Assembly: GCA_021789435.1 (NCBI GenBank)
Contig: JAJYJO010000013.1
Location: 1 to 38,851, forward strand
Source of the DNA: Chloroflexota bacterium
GTDB lineage: Bacteria; Chloroflexota; Limnocylindria; Limnocylindrales; CSP1-4
Reading direction: 5' to 3'
DNA length: 38,851 bases
Below, piece by piece: positions 6,811-14,494 of the stretch. Each line of letters starts with the position of its first letter. Position 1 is the stretch's first letter. Under the pieces are notes generated by a model that did no database searches, was not told the origin of the DNA, and saw nothing but the letters and a program-made list of their open reading frames with translations. A program made the position numbers and the translations under genes.

Positions 6811-8859
6811 TCAGGTCGGCTGGGCGACCAGCTGCCAGATCGAGATCCCGTCGCCGTCGTAGATCGTGCGGAAGAGCCGGCTGGCTCCGAAGTCCGTCGG
6901 CGAGACGCCGGTGCCGCAGTCGAGGATGCCGCCCGGCGAGAGGACGTAGCCGGCGCCGTCGCGGAGCAGCACCTGGGCCGCCGCCCGGTCGCCGCCGCAG
7001 TAGACGACCTGCACGTCGCGCTCGCGGGCCGCCGGGTCGAAGCCCAGGTTCGAGACGTACGGCCCGAACGTCGTCAGTCGGAGCCGGCCGGCCAGGTCCA
7101 CCGGGCTGTTGATGAAGGCGTCGGTGACGAAGACCGCCCGGTCCGGGACATGCTGGCCGATCCAGACGGCGGCGCGCTGCTGGCCGTCCGAGAGCGCGAC
7201 CGGCGTGCTCGTCACGAACCAGGCCCCGACCAGAAGCGGTGACGCCAGGGAGGCCGCCAGGACCGCCTCCAGGGCCGGCAGCGGCCAGCGCCGGATCAGC
7301 CAGCCCGCAAGGATGGCGACGGCGATCCACATTATCTGGAAGTACTTGTTCATGTCGAACTCGACCGCGCTCAGCACGACCAGGTTCGGGATCAGGAAGA
7401 GGGCAACCAGCCAGAGCGCCAGGAAGACCCGCTGGGGCGTCTGCCGGCTGGCGACGGCGACGAGGGCCAGCAGGAACGGGACGCCCAGGTTCGTGGCGTA
7501 GAAGAAGACGACCCCGAGCGGCCCCTGGGAGAAGCGGGCTTCGCTCCAGCCCAAAACGAAGCGGAAGGCGCCGCTGCCCTGCTGCTGCAGGATCGGCCCG
7601 ACGACGAAGGGCAGGGCCAGGACCACCGGGGCCAGGAAGAGGACGGCGTCGCGCCGCCAGTGCGGCCGGCGCCACTCCCGGCGGGCCAGGACCAGGAGCA
7701 GCACGACCAGGTAGCTGGCCGGGAAGGCGTAGAAATGGAACGGCGCCAGGAGGGCCGCCAGGACCCCGGCCAGGAGGACGCCGGCCGGCCGGCGACCGAG
7801 CGACGCCTCAGCCAGGAGGACGATCCCGACGAGCCCGGGCAGCCCGAAGGTGGTCGCCCGATGGGGCAGCAGGCCGGTGCCGAAGACCGACGCGATCCGG
7901 AACCACGGCCAGCCGTCCGTCCAGGTGTTGTCGTACGAGTTGGCGCTCACGAGCTGAGGCAGGCTCCCCTTGCCGCCCGCCAGGTCCATCGCCAGCCGGA
8001 TGTAGCCCATCCCGCCGCCGAAGAGGACGAGCACAGTGGCGATGGCCGCGGCCCGCCGGTCGCCCGTCAGGCGGAGAGCCAGCTCCCAGACCAGGAGGGC
8101 CAGGACGCCGGCCATCAGCGCGCTGCTGGCAACGTAGACCCCGATCAGGTCCACGCCGGAGACGAGGGCCACGATGGCGCCGTGGAAGTCGGCGAACCAG
8201 TGGTAGTCGAGCGGGGCGCCGGCGAAGTAGGGGACCTGGGGCGGGAAGTTGCCGGCCATCAGGCTCTTCCCGATCGCCACGTGGACCAGGAAGTCGCTCC
8301 AGTTCCAGCCGCCGGAGACCCAGCCGCCGGGCGCCTGGTGCCAGGCGCTGGTTCCCAGCACGAAGCCGACCGCTGCCGTGCCCAGGAGGGCCAGGGCCCA
8401 GGGCAGGCGGTCGCGCCCCAAGGCCGCCCGCCCGGCCCCCAGATCGACCACCGGGGGCGGTGCCAGGAAGGGGAGCCTGGCGCCGGCCAGGACCAGGGTG
8501 GCGCCCAGCAGGATCGCCGCCGCCAGCAGGATGGAGATGCTGTCGAAGCTCCCGAGGAGCGTCGAGAGCAGGTTCACCAGGTGGGCGGAGAGGTACACGC
8601 TGGTCACGACGGCAAGGCCGGCCCGTCCGGCCGGGGAGAGTCGCGGGGCGACCCGGGCCACCAGCCACCAGCCGGGCAGGACGAAGAGGAGCGGCCAGAC
8701 CGCCACGATGGCCAGCGGCGGCACCACCGCGGCCGCCAGCAGGAGGGCTGCGCCGAGCAGGGCGAGGCCGAGGAGGGGCCGACCGGGGAGGAACCGGCCG
8801 GGCAGTGGCCGGGCAGAGAGGGGCCCGCCGGGGAAGGCAGGACCCGCCGGGCGGTTCAC
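6811..8859 (-). CDS. Polytopic membrane protein, GT-C glycosyltransferase-like
   Basis: A 682-residue protein with a short Pro/Arg-rich N-terminus, then about a dozen hydrophobic segments up to roughly residue 540 and a soluble C-terminal domain (about 545-682). Periplasm-facing loops contain WNWSDFLVHVAIGKSLM and GAPLDYHWFADFHGAI, acidic/His motifs in the first large loop as in GT-C-fold lipid-linked sugar transferases. The C-terminal part resembles the ALxWIrxHtPxdAvf domain found after the membrane region of such enzymes (AVWIGQHVPDRAVFV). The likely role is transfer of a sugar from a polyprenyl carrier in envelope glycan synthesis, but the substrate is unknown and the family assignment is by architecture only. 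The GTG start at 8859 is tentative. Confidence 0.75.
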   Translation of the reverse strand: MNRPAGPAFPGGPLSARPLPGRFLPGRPLLGLALLGAALLLAAAVVPPLAIVAVWPLLFVLPGWWLVARVAPRLSPAGRAGLAVVTSVYLSAHLVNLLSTLLGSFDSISILLAAAILLGATLVLAGARLPFLAPPPVVDLGAGRAALGRDRLPWALALLGTAAVGFVLGTSAWHQAPGGWVSGGWNWSDFLVHVAIGKSLMAGNFPPQVPYFAGAPLDYHWFADFHGAIVALVSGVDLIGVYVASSALMAGVLALLVWELALRLTGDRRAAAIATVLVLFGGGMGYIRLAMDLAGGKGSLPQLVSANSYDNTWTDGWPWFRIASVFGTGLLPHRATTFGLPGLVGIVLLAEASLGRRPAGVLLAGVLAALLAPFHFYAFPASYLVVLLLVLARREWRRPHWRRDAVLFLAPVVLALPFVVGPILQQQGSGAFRFVLGWSEARFSQGPLGVVFFYATNLGVPFLLALVAVASRQTPQRVFLALWLVALFLIPNLVVLSAVEFDMNKYFQIMWIAVAILAGWLIRRWPLPALEAVLAASLASPLLVGAWFVTSTPVALSDGQQRAAVWIGQHVPDRAVFVTDAFINSPVDLAGRLRLTTFGPYVSNLGFDPAARERDVQVVYCGGDRAAAQVLLRDGAGYVLSPGGILDCGTGVSPTDFGASRLFRTIYDGDGISIWQLVAQPT

Positions 8860-8910
8860 GACGCGTCCCGAAGGTCCCGCCCCGCACGAAGGAGCGGGCA
8901 GCCGGTCGCA

Positions 8911-8946
8911 CGAGCACCGGCGCCGCGAGCACCGGCGCTGCGAGCG
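8911..8946. repeat. 15-bp tandem repeat upstream of dinB
   Basis: CGAGCACCGGCGCCG (8911-8925) is repeated with one change (8926-8940), then a partial copy. It fills much of the 109-base gap between the divergent membrane-protein gene and dinB. Confidence 0.75.
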
Positions 8947-8968
8947 GTGGTCAGGAGCCCCTCACCGG

Positions 8969-10378
8969 ATGACACTCCGGGCGATGATAGACGGCGTGCC
9001 GGGCCGGACCATCCTCCACGTGGACCTGGACGCGTTCTTCGCGGCCGTCGAGCAGCGCGACCGGCCCGAGTTGCGCGGCAGGCCCGTCATCGTCGGCGGG
9101 GGGCCGAACGACCGGGGCGTCGTCAGCACCGCCAGCTACGAGGCGCGCCGGTTCGGCGTGCACTCGGCGATGCCGCTGCGGACGGCGGGCCGTCTCTGCC
9201 CGGACGGCGTCTTCCTGCCGGTCGACGGCCGGAAGTACCAGGCGGCGAGCCGACAGGTGATGGCCATCCTGCGCCGCTTCACGCCGGCCGTGGAGCAGGT
9301 CTCCATCGACGAGGCGTTCCTTGACGTGACCGGCTCGGAAGCGCTCTTCGGCGACGGCCCGGCGATCGCGCGGCGGATCAAGTCGGCCATTCAAGACGAG
9401 ACGGGGCTGACGGCCTCGGTCGGCGTCGCCACCTCCAAGCTGGTGGCCAAGGTCGCCTCCGACCTGCGGAAGCCGGACGGGCTGGTGGTGGTCGAGCCCG
9501 GCGGTGAGCCGGGCTTCCTGGCGCCGCTGTCGATCTCCCGCCTGTGGGGCGTCGGCGAGCAGACCGGCCGGATCCTCGGCGAGCTCGGCGTCCGGACGAT
9601 CGGCGAGCTGGCGTCGATCCCGGCCGAGGTCCTCGTCCGGCGGCTCGGGCGCCACGGAGCCGAGCTGCGCGAGCGGGCGCTCGGCATCGATCGGGAGCCG
9701 GTCTCGGGCGGCGAGCCCGCCAAATCGGTCAGCCACGAGCACACCTTCGACGTGGACACGGCGGACCAGGAGGAGATCGAGCGGACGCTCCTCGCCCTCT
9801 CGGAAGGGGTCTCGAGCCGGCTGCGGACCGCCGGCATCCGGGCCGGGACCGTGGGCGTCAAGGTCCGCGATGCGACTTTCCGAACGGTCACGCGCCAGCG
9901 GACGCTGGCCGAGCCGACCGACCTGACCGAGCCGATCTGGCGGACGGCACTCGAGCTGGCCCGGCCGGAGACGCGAGGCATCCGGGTCCGCCTGCTGGGG
10001 GTGGCGGCCACGAACCTCGTCGACCGTGAGCAGCTCGGCCTCTTCCCCGAGGAGGACCCGCGCCGGCGACGGGCGGTCCAGGCGGCCGACGAGCTGCGGC
10101 GGCGGTTCGGCGAGCGGGCGGTGACCCGCGCCCGTCTCCTCCGGCGGCCGCTGCCGGAGCCGTTCGAGCGCGACCCGCGCTCGGCCGTCGAAGGCCGGCG
10201 AGGAGTCCGAGGGGTGGGCCAAGCGGCCGAGACCGGCGAGAAGGAGCGGGCGACGGCCGGCAGCGACGGCCGGGGCTCGCCGGTCGAGGGGGTCGATGAG
10301 CCGCCGGCCGGCGAGGCACCGGAGCCGGTCGACGGGGACGAGTCGGAGCCCGAACCCGAGCGCGACCCGGAACCGTGA
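8969..10378 (+). CDS. dinB: DNA polymerase IV (Y-family) with acidic C-terminal tail
   Basis: A 469-residue error-prone translesion polymerase. The palm motifs are HVDLDAFFAAVE (catalytic Asp19) and SIDEAFLDV (Asp114, Glu115). The thumb (RLWGVGEQTGRILGELGVRTIGEL) and little finger (from about 252) follow. A clamp-binding motif QLGLF (355-359) precedes the usual RRFGERAVTRARLL. Beyond residue 395 is an unusual 75-residue low-complexity tail rich in Glu, Pro and Gly, ending in a run of Glu-Pro pairs; it is probably disordered. The ATG at 8969 follows AGGAG (8953-8957); a second ATG at 8984 is possible. I see no LexA box upstream, so SOS control is not evident. Confidence 0.93.
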   Translation: MTLRAMIDGVPGRTILHVDLDAFFAAVEQRDRPELRGRPVIVGGGPNDRGVVSTASYEARRFGVHSAMPLRTAGRLCPDGVFLPVDGRKYQAASRQVMAILRRFTPAVEQVSIDEAFLDVTGSEALFGDGPAIARRIKSAIQDETGLTASVGVATSKLVAKVASDLRKPDGLVVVEPGGEPGFLAPLSISRLWGVGEQTGRILGELGVRTIGELASIPAEVLVRRLGRHGAELRERALGIDREPVSGGEPAKSVSHEHTFDVDTADQEEIERTLLALSEGVSSRLRTAGIRAGTVGVKVRDATFRTVTRQRTLAEPTDLTEPIWRTALELARPETRGIRVRLLGVAATNLVDREQLGLFPEEDPRRRRAVQAADELRRRFGERAVTRARLLRRPLPEPFERDPRSAVEGRRGVRGVGQAAETGEKERATAGSDGRGSPVEGVDEPPAGEAPEPVDGDESEPEPERDPEP

Positions 10379-10561
10379 GCCCCGCTGGAGTCCGAGCCGC
10401 AACCCTGGGCCCGAGAGCCTGCCGCCGATTGCCAGTGGGCTCGGCTCCTGACCGTCGTCACGCTTGCCTGTGGAAGGGGACCGACCCACCATAGGAAGGC
10501 CGGTCGGCGGCCGATTCCGATGTCGACCCTTGGCGGACAGCGGAGCGAGGTGGGCAGACTG

Positions 10562-11077
10562 ATGATCCTCCCCAAGATCCGCGATCCTCGGTTCATCACC
10601 GTGCGTCGCGGCGGGACCCTCCAGGACGACGATCATCGTCTTCTCGCGATGTGGGCGGCTGACTGCGCGGAGCACGTGCTGCACCACTTCGAGCGGGCAC
10701 GGCCGAAGGACGACCGCCCACGCCGGGCGATCGACCTCGGGCGTGCCTGGGCGCGGGGTGAGATCACGTGGTGGGAGGCCCGCTCCGCGGGCGGTCATGC
10801 AAACGCCGCGGCCAGAGACCTGAGTGGCGCAGCACGACATGCCGCGTATGCTGCCGGTCAGGCCGCAGCGGTGGGCCATGTGGCGGCCCACGAACTCGGA
10901 GCCGCGGCCTACGCGATCAGGGCCGCGCAGGCGGCTGCGCCTCAAGACGAGCGCGAGGAGAACGGCCGCTCGGAGTGCCAGTGGCAGCGTGCTCAGCTCC
11001 CCCTTGAGATTCGGGATCTCGTGCTCGACGACCAGCGGTTGCGCAACGAGCTGTGCTGGTTCGTGTTCGATTGCTGA
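10562..11077 (+). CDS. Imm5-like putative immunity protein
   Basis: A 171-residue all-helical protein with the family opening LPKIRDPRFITVRRGGTL, then DDDHRLLAMWAADCAEHVL and an Ala/His-rich repeat region (about 75-130: AARHAAYAAGQAAAVGHVAAH). These features match the 'putative immunity protein / Imm-5-like' family, thought to neutralise polymorphic toxins. No toxin gene is seen nearby, so it may be an orphan immunity gene or have another role. An ATG at 10520 is in frame; I prefer 10562 because the family starts near this point and GAGGTGGG lies just upstream. Its somewhat less GC-biased codons than dinB hint at transfer. Confidence 0.8.
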   Translation: MILPKIRDPRFITVRRGGTLQDDDHRLLAMWAADCAEHVLHHFERARPKDDRPRRAIDLGRAWARGEITWWEARSAGGHANAAARDLSGAARHAAYAAGQAAAVGHVAAHELGAAAYAIRAAQAAAPQDEREENGRSECQWQRAQLPLEIRDLVLDDQRLRNELCWFVFDC

Positions 11078-11197
11078 CCCGGTTCATGCGCGGCGACAGC
11101 CCGCCATCAGGTCAGCTTGGCCCGAAGCCTCCCGCACAGGCAGGCGACGCAGGCCACCTCGAGCCGGTGTCGACGTCGGCTGAAAACTGAACACTCC

Positions 11198-11223
11198 GCT
11201 CCGAGCGGGGTTCTGCTCGGAGC
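11198..11223. terminator. Perfect 9-bp hairpin downstream of the Imm5-like gene
   Basis: GCTCCGAGC, an 8-base loop, GCTCGGAGC. It lies 120 bases after the immunity gene and has no T-run, so the terminator role is uncertain. Confidence 0.35.
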
Positions 11224-11492
11224 AGCGCGACAGACGCCGCCAGATGCCGAGCCGCCGGAAGGCGGTCTCGACCTTGCAGAGCGGGCGCGGCGAGGGAACA
11301 CGCGCTTGTCCCTCCTCGGCTTGGGACGAGCTACCCGTGCGGCGGCAGTCGGCAACGGCCTCCGGGCTCAGACTCGAGCCCAAGCCGAAACCGCGAGCGG
11401 GGGCCTTGTGGGTCCAGGGCCGCGCCTCGGGATCGCCTCGCGCTCCTGACAGGCTAGCTGTCACGTGCGCCTCCCAGACTCCGCCCGGCGGC

Positions 11493-11521
11493 TTGACCAG
11501 AACACCTGTTCGGTCTATGGT
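11493..11521 (+). promoter_or_regulatory. SOS promoter of the gene at 11592
   Basis: TTGACC (11493-11498), a 17-base spacer and TATGGT (11516-11521). The spacer holds a LexA box, exactly as in the lexA promoter. Transcription would start near 11528. Confidence 0.75.
11500..11511. promoter_or_regulatory. LexA operator 1
   Basis: GAACACCTGTTC fits GAAC-N4-GTTC perfectly and lies between the -35 and -10 boxes. Confidence 0.85.
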
Positions 11522-11533
11522 AAGCCGCAATAC

Positions 11534-11545
11534 GAACAGATGTTC
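11534..11545. promoter_or_regulatory. LexA operator 2
   Basis: GAACAGATGTTC, a second perfect GAAC-N4-GTTC dyad, 34 bases centre to centre from operator 1 and just after the expected transcription start. Two boxes suggest tight or cooperative repression. Confidence 0.85.
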
Positions 11546-11591
11546 TGGCCCGATTGCCCGGCCATGCATCCATCACCGAAAGGAGCGCCAC

Positions 11592-11861
11592 ATGGCCATG
11601 GTTCGGATGGAGCCGGTCCCGGTTCGGGTCCGGGCGGACTGGTTCGACGGCCGGCCGCGCGCGGTCACGTGGGCCGACGAGCAGCTGCCGGTCCTCTTCC
11701 TGGCCGTCGTCCGCCACGAGGAAGCGGCCTACCGGGCGAGCGTCGGCCCGCGGACGGTGTTCGAGGTCCAGACATCCCGCGCCCGACTGGTCCTCAGCTA
11801 CGAGCACCGGGCGCGGCGCTGGACGGTCCAGGGCGTGGACGAGGCTGGCCGGGCCGCATAG
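11592..11861 (+). CDS. Small SOS-controlled protein, DUF6504-like
   Basis: An 89-residue protein (MAMVRMEPVPVRVRADWF...) that looks beta-rich: a short strand, a segment around WADEQLPVLFLAVVRHEE, then TVFEVQTSRARLVLSYEH and RRWTVQGVDEAG. The strand order and the Trp-x-Val-x-Gly ending resemble DUF6504, a small family that I recall as sitting beside ImuB/DnaE2 mutagenesis genes in Actinobacteria and Chloroflexota. This match is from memory and is the weak point. The coding call is good: AAAGGAG (11579-11585) precedes the ATG at suitable spacing, and the promoter has two LexA boxes. It stands alone here. An alternative start is the ATG at 11598. A different frame stays open for a further 45 codons (to 12000) after the stop, with a helical sequence that may be chance. 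Confidence 0.75.
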   Translation: MAMVRMEPVPVRVRADWFDGRPRAVTWADEQLPVLFLAVVRHEEAAYRASVGPRTVFEVQTSRARLVLSYEHRARRWTVQGVDEAGRAA

Positions 11862-12002
11862 CGTCTGGCGCCCCCGGACGGACTGGCCGGCGCCGCCCGC
11901 CGCGCCCGATCCGATCGTCCGCGAGCGGCTGCGCCGGGCGGCCGACCCTTCGGCCGCTCGGGCGATCACCCGGGCGGCGGGCCTCGCCTCGGGCGATTGA
12001 CG

Positions 12003-12524
12003 TCAGCCGACGGCTCGGAGCCGCGCCCGGGCATCCGGCGGGAGACGCTCGTCCAGGAGAGCGGCGACCTGCCCGTGAGCGTTCCGCCAGCCGGCCCAGA
12101 CCGCCGCAGCCCAGCGCTGCACCAGTTCGGCGTGCTCGTCCGGCGAGCCCGCCGCCGCCACCTCGAAGACGGTCATGGCCGCCGGCTCCGGCGGCGGGAA
12201 GGTGGGCCACTGGCGGTGCCGCCGGGCCAGCTCCTCGTGGGCGGCTCGCACCTGCGGACCGGTCATCCCCTCGTCGAGGGCGAGCCGGAGCCCGATCAGC
12301 GCGAATGCCGTCCCGATCGGTGGGCCGGGCGGGGCCGGATGCTGTGCGGCGTAGGCGTCGACGGTGAGCTGGTGGAACCTGCCCAGGCGGGTCGGATGCA
12401 GCGCCTCGAAGCCCGTGACTTCGCCGTAGAGCTGCCAGCAGGCGGCCGAGGCGTTCCGCCGACCCCCGGCCGGCCCCGGCTCGCCGGGCAGGATCAGGCC
12501 GCAACCGGGGCAGGTGCTCCACAC
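12003..12524 (-). CDS. DUF5946 family protein
   Basis: A 173-residue protein. CPGCGLILP near the N-terminus (Cys5, Cys8), then ACWQLYGEVTGFEALHP, HQLTVDAYAAQHP, a LIGLRLALDEGMTG segment, WPTFPPPEPAAMTVFEVAAA, and a C-terminal VQRWAAAVWAGWRNAH. This order matches DUF5946 as I know it, a family of unknown biochemical function found in Actinobacteria and Chloroflexota. The frame is open far upstream, so the start is chosen: the GTG at 12524 puts the CPGCG motif at residue 5, as in relatives. It converges with the 11592 gene and diverges from the fchA operon, leaving a 231-base gap with an imperfect 33-bp repeat. Confidence 0.75.
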   Translation of the reverse strand: MWSTCPGCGLILPGEPGPAGGRRNASAACWQLYGEVTGFEALHPTRLGRFHQLTVDAYAAQHPAPPGPPIGTAFALIGLRLALDEGMTGPQVRAAHEELARRHRQWPTFPPPEPAAMTVFEVAAAGSPDEHAELVQRWAAAVWAGWRNAHGQVAALLDERLPPDARARLRAVG

Positions 12525-12630
12525 ACCTCGTGACGGCGCCGGGCGGCTCGCTCGTTGCTGCACCAGGCGAGCATGGCCCGGGCCGGGGGCGGGGTCAACG
12601 ATGGGCCTTTGAAGTCCGGGTGCCCCCAGT

Positions 12631-12687
12631 CCCGCGGCCCTGCCTGCCGTAGCGCCCCCTGGACCCGCGGCCCTGCCGGAGCGCCCC
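12631..12687. repeat. Imperfect 33-bp direct repeat
   Basis: CCCGCGGCCCTGCC occurs at 12631-12644 and 12664-12677, each followed by AGCGCCCC. It lies in the gap upstream of fchA. Confidence 0.6.
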
Positions 12688-12742
12688 GTGGGCGAGCGGT
12701 GGCGAGTGCGCCGACGGCCGGAGGAGGGCCGGACTGGCCGCC

Positions 12743-12748
12743 TACAAT
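12743..12748 (+). promoter_or_regulatory. -10 box (TACAAT) placing fchA as leaderless
   Basis: TACAAT ends 7 bases before the fchA ATG, so the transcript would begin at or next to the start codon. There is no ribosome site between them. No clear -35. Confidence 0.5.
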
Positions 12749-12755
12749 CGGGGCC

Positions 12756-13424
12756 ATGGAGCGACCGACGGCCGGCGTGGCATTCCGTGACCTCACGATC
12801 GAGGAGTTCGGCGAGCGGCTCGCCTCCCCGGAGCCCGTCCCGGGCGGCGGCAGCGCCTCGGCGATCGCGGCCAGCCTGGGGGCGGGGCTGGTGGCGATGG
12901 TGGCCCAGCTCTCGCGGGGGCGGCCGCGTTACGCGGCCTACGAGGCCACGCTGGAGCGCGCTCTGGCGGCGGGGGAGCGTCTGCGCGACCGGCTGCTGGC
13001 CCTGGCCGACCAGGACGCGGCCGCCTACGCGACGTACGCGGCCGCGCTCAAGCTGCCCAGGGAGACGGAGGCCGAACAGGCGGAACGGGCGGCGGCGCTC
13101 CGGTCCGCGGCGCGCCGGGCGGCCGAGGTGCCGATGGCCTGCGTCGAGGCCTGCGCAGAGCTTGCCGGGGTCGCCGAATCGATGGCCGGCCGCAGCAATC
13201 GCAACGCCTCTAGCGACGTGCTGGTGGCCGCCCTCCTGGTCGCGGCGGGGGCCCGGGGAGCGGCGGCCAACGTGCTGACCAACCTGCCGTCGATGGGCGA
13301 CGACGAGCTCGCGGACCGGCTGACGCGCCGAGTCCAGGCCCTCCTGGCCGGGGTGGACGATCTGGCCTCCCGGACCGAGGAGATCGTGGCCGGCGGAGAG
13401 ACGCGGGAGCCCCAGTCCGAATGA
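12756..13424 (+). CDS. fchA: FchA: methenyl-THF cyclohydrolase / formimino-THF cyclodeaminase family
   Basis: A 222-residue protein of the cyclodeaminase/cyclohydrolase family (the same fold as the C-terminal half of animal FTCD). Signatures: PVPGGGSASAIAASLGAGLVAMV (about 27-49) and NRNASSDVLVAALLVAAGA (about 149-167). The family either releases ammonia from 5-formimino-THF to give 5,10-methenyl-THF or, as in the Methylobacterium FchA, hydrolyses methenyl-THF to 10-formyl-THF. Two contexts here call for it. It overlaps folD by ATGA, and that FolD lacks its cyclohydrolase lysine. The hut cluster (25-31 kb) has ftcD but no other cyclodeaminase. It may serve both. The ATG at 12756 sits 7 bases after a TACAAT box, implying a leaderless mRNA. 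Confidence 0.9.
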   Translation: MERPTAGVAFRDLTIEEFGERLASPEPVPGGGSASAIAASLGAGLVAMVAQLSRGRPRYAAYEATLERALAAGERLRDRLLALADQDAAAYATYAAALKLPRETEAEQAERAAALRSAARRAAEVPMACVEACAELAGVAESMAGRSNRNASSDVLVAALLVAAGARGAAANVLTNLPSMGDDELADRLTRRVQALLAGVDDLASRTEEIVAGGETREPQSE

Positions 13425-14473
13425 CCCCGGCCGCCGCCAAACCAACCTCGGCCGAAGCGGCCACCTCGGCCCCGGCGGCCACCCCGCCCGCCACGGCGCC
13501 CCCGCCCGCCGCGAATCCCACCACGGTTGGCCCGGCCCCCGGACCCCGCCTGCTGGAGGGCGGGCCGATCGCCGCCACGATCCGGGCCTCCGTGGCCGAG
13601 GACGTGGCGGACTTCAAGCGCCGCTTCGGGTTCACCCCGACCCTGGCGGTCGTGCTGGTCGGCCGCGACGCGCCGTCGGCCGTCTACCTCCAGCAGATCC
13701 TCCGGACCTGTGCCCGCGTCGGCATCGAGGGCCGCCTGGTCGAGATCCCAGGCCGCGTCTCCGCGGCCGCGCTCCGACGCCAGATCGGCCACCTCAACGC
13801 CGACCCGCTGGTGTCGGGGATCATCGTCCAGATGCCCCTCCCGAAGCGGATCCCGCTGAGCACGGTCATCGACACCATCGACCCGGCCAAGGACGTCGAC
13901 GGCATCCACCCGTTCAACGCCGGGTTGATGACCCTCGGCTACGAGGGCTTTCTGCCGGCCACCGCCCAGGCCGCCGTCGAGATCCTGAAGCGCTCCGGCA
14001 TCCCGCTGGAGGGCAGGCGAGCCGTCGTGGTCGGCCGCTCCAACGTGGTCGGCAAGCCGGCCGCGATCCTGCTGATGCGCGAGCACGCCACGGTCACGGT
14101 CTGTCACTCGCGGACGGCCGACCTCGCCCGCCACACGCGGGAGGCGGAGATCCTGGTCGTGGCGGCGGGCCACCCGGGCCTGGTGACCGGCGCCATGCTC
14201 AGCCCGGGCGTGGTAGTCGTCGACGTCGGCATCAACGTCGTGCCGGCCGGCAAGGGCGCGCCGGCGGACAATGGCGCGCAGGCGGACGCGGCCGGTGGGA
14301 CGCGGCTCGTGGGCGACGTCGACTTCGCCTCCGCTCGGGACGTTGTCGCGGCCATCACGCCCGTGCCCGGCGGCGTGGGACCGGTCACCAACGCCCTCCT
14401 GCTCACCCACCTGCTGCGCGCCGCTCGCCAGCAGCAGCGCCGCTCCCCGGCTCCGCTCCGGCGGATCGGCTGA
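13421..14473 (+). CDS. folD: FolD: methylene-THF dehydrogenase, cyclohydrolase lysine missing
   Basis: A 350-residue FolD (usual about 285-300) with an extra Ala/Pro/Thr-rich N-terminus (1-42). The dehydrogenase half is normal: VVVGRSNVVGKPAAILL, VCHSRTADL, VDVGIN, VGDVDF and ITPVPGGVGPVTNALLL. Gln137 and the KDVDG aspartate of the active site are present. In the YxxxK motif, however, Tyr89 is followed by Leu-Gln-Gln-Ile, so the lysine (Lys54 in E. coli, Lys56 in human) is Ile93. The usual PCTP is PATA (179-182). That lysine is needed for methenyl-THF hydrolysis, so this enzyme probably only interconverts methylene- and methenyl-THF with NAD(P). The ATGA overlap with fchA suggests the partner provides the hydrolysis. 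Confidence 0.93.
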   Translation: MTPAAAKPTSAEAATSAPAATPPATAPPPAANPTTVGPAPGPRLLEGGPIAATIRASVAEDVADFKRRFGFTPTLAVVLVGRDAPSAVYLQQILRTCARVGIEGRLVEIPGRVSAAALRRQIGHLNADPLVSGIIVQMPLPKRIPLSTVIDTIDPAKDVDGIHPFNAGLMTLGYEGFLPATAQAAVEILKRSGIPLEGRRAVVVGRSNVVGKPAAILLMREHATVTVCHSRTADLARHTREAEILVVAAGHPGLVTGAMLSPGVVVVDVGINVVPAGKGAPADNGAQADAAGGTRLVGDVDFASARDVVAAITPVPGGVGPVTNALLLTHLLRAARQQQRRSPAPLRRIG

Positions 14474-14494
14474 GCCTCCGGAGGAATGGCCGAG

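Larger units (their letters stand above)
11078..11591. other. 514-base gene-poor stretch ending in an SOS promoter
   Basis: Open frames exist on both strands but none has a family-like sequence, a ribosome site or a steady codon pattern. The stretch holds a 9-bp hairpin (11198-11223) and a less GC-rich patch around 11165-11195 that could be an old insertion remnant; I could not confirm this. The last 100 bases are the regulatory region of the gene at 11592. Confidence 0.5.

Noticed and set aside
8860-8968. LexA box before dinB
   Set aside because: No GAAC-N4-GTTC or near match in the 109-base gap; only the 15-bp repeat is there.
11165-11230. Insertion-sequence end (CGGCTGAAAACTGAACAC and nearby hairpin)
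   Set aside because: It resembles terminal sequences of some IS elements, but no partner end, target duplication or transposase fragment could be found.
11860-12000. Frameshifted C-terminal extension of the 11592 protein
   Set aside because: A second frame stays open with a helical sequence, but there is no slippery site and the 89-residue product ends naturally.
12003-13445. 480-codon minus frame including DUF5946
   Set aside because: Only the last 173 codons look like a protein family; the rest is antisense to fchA.
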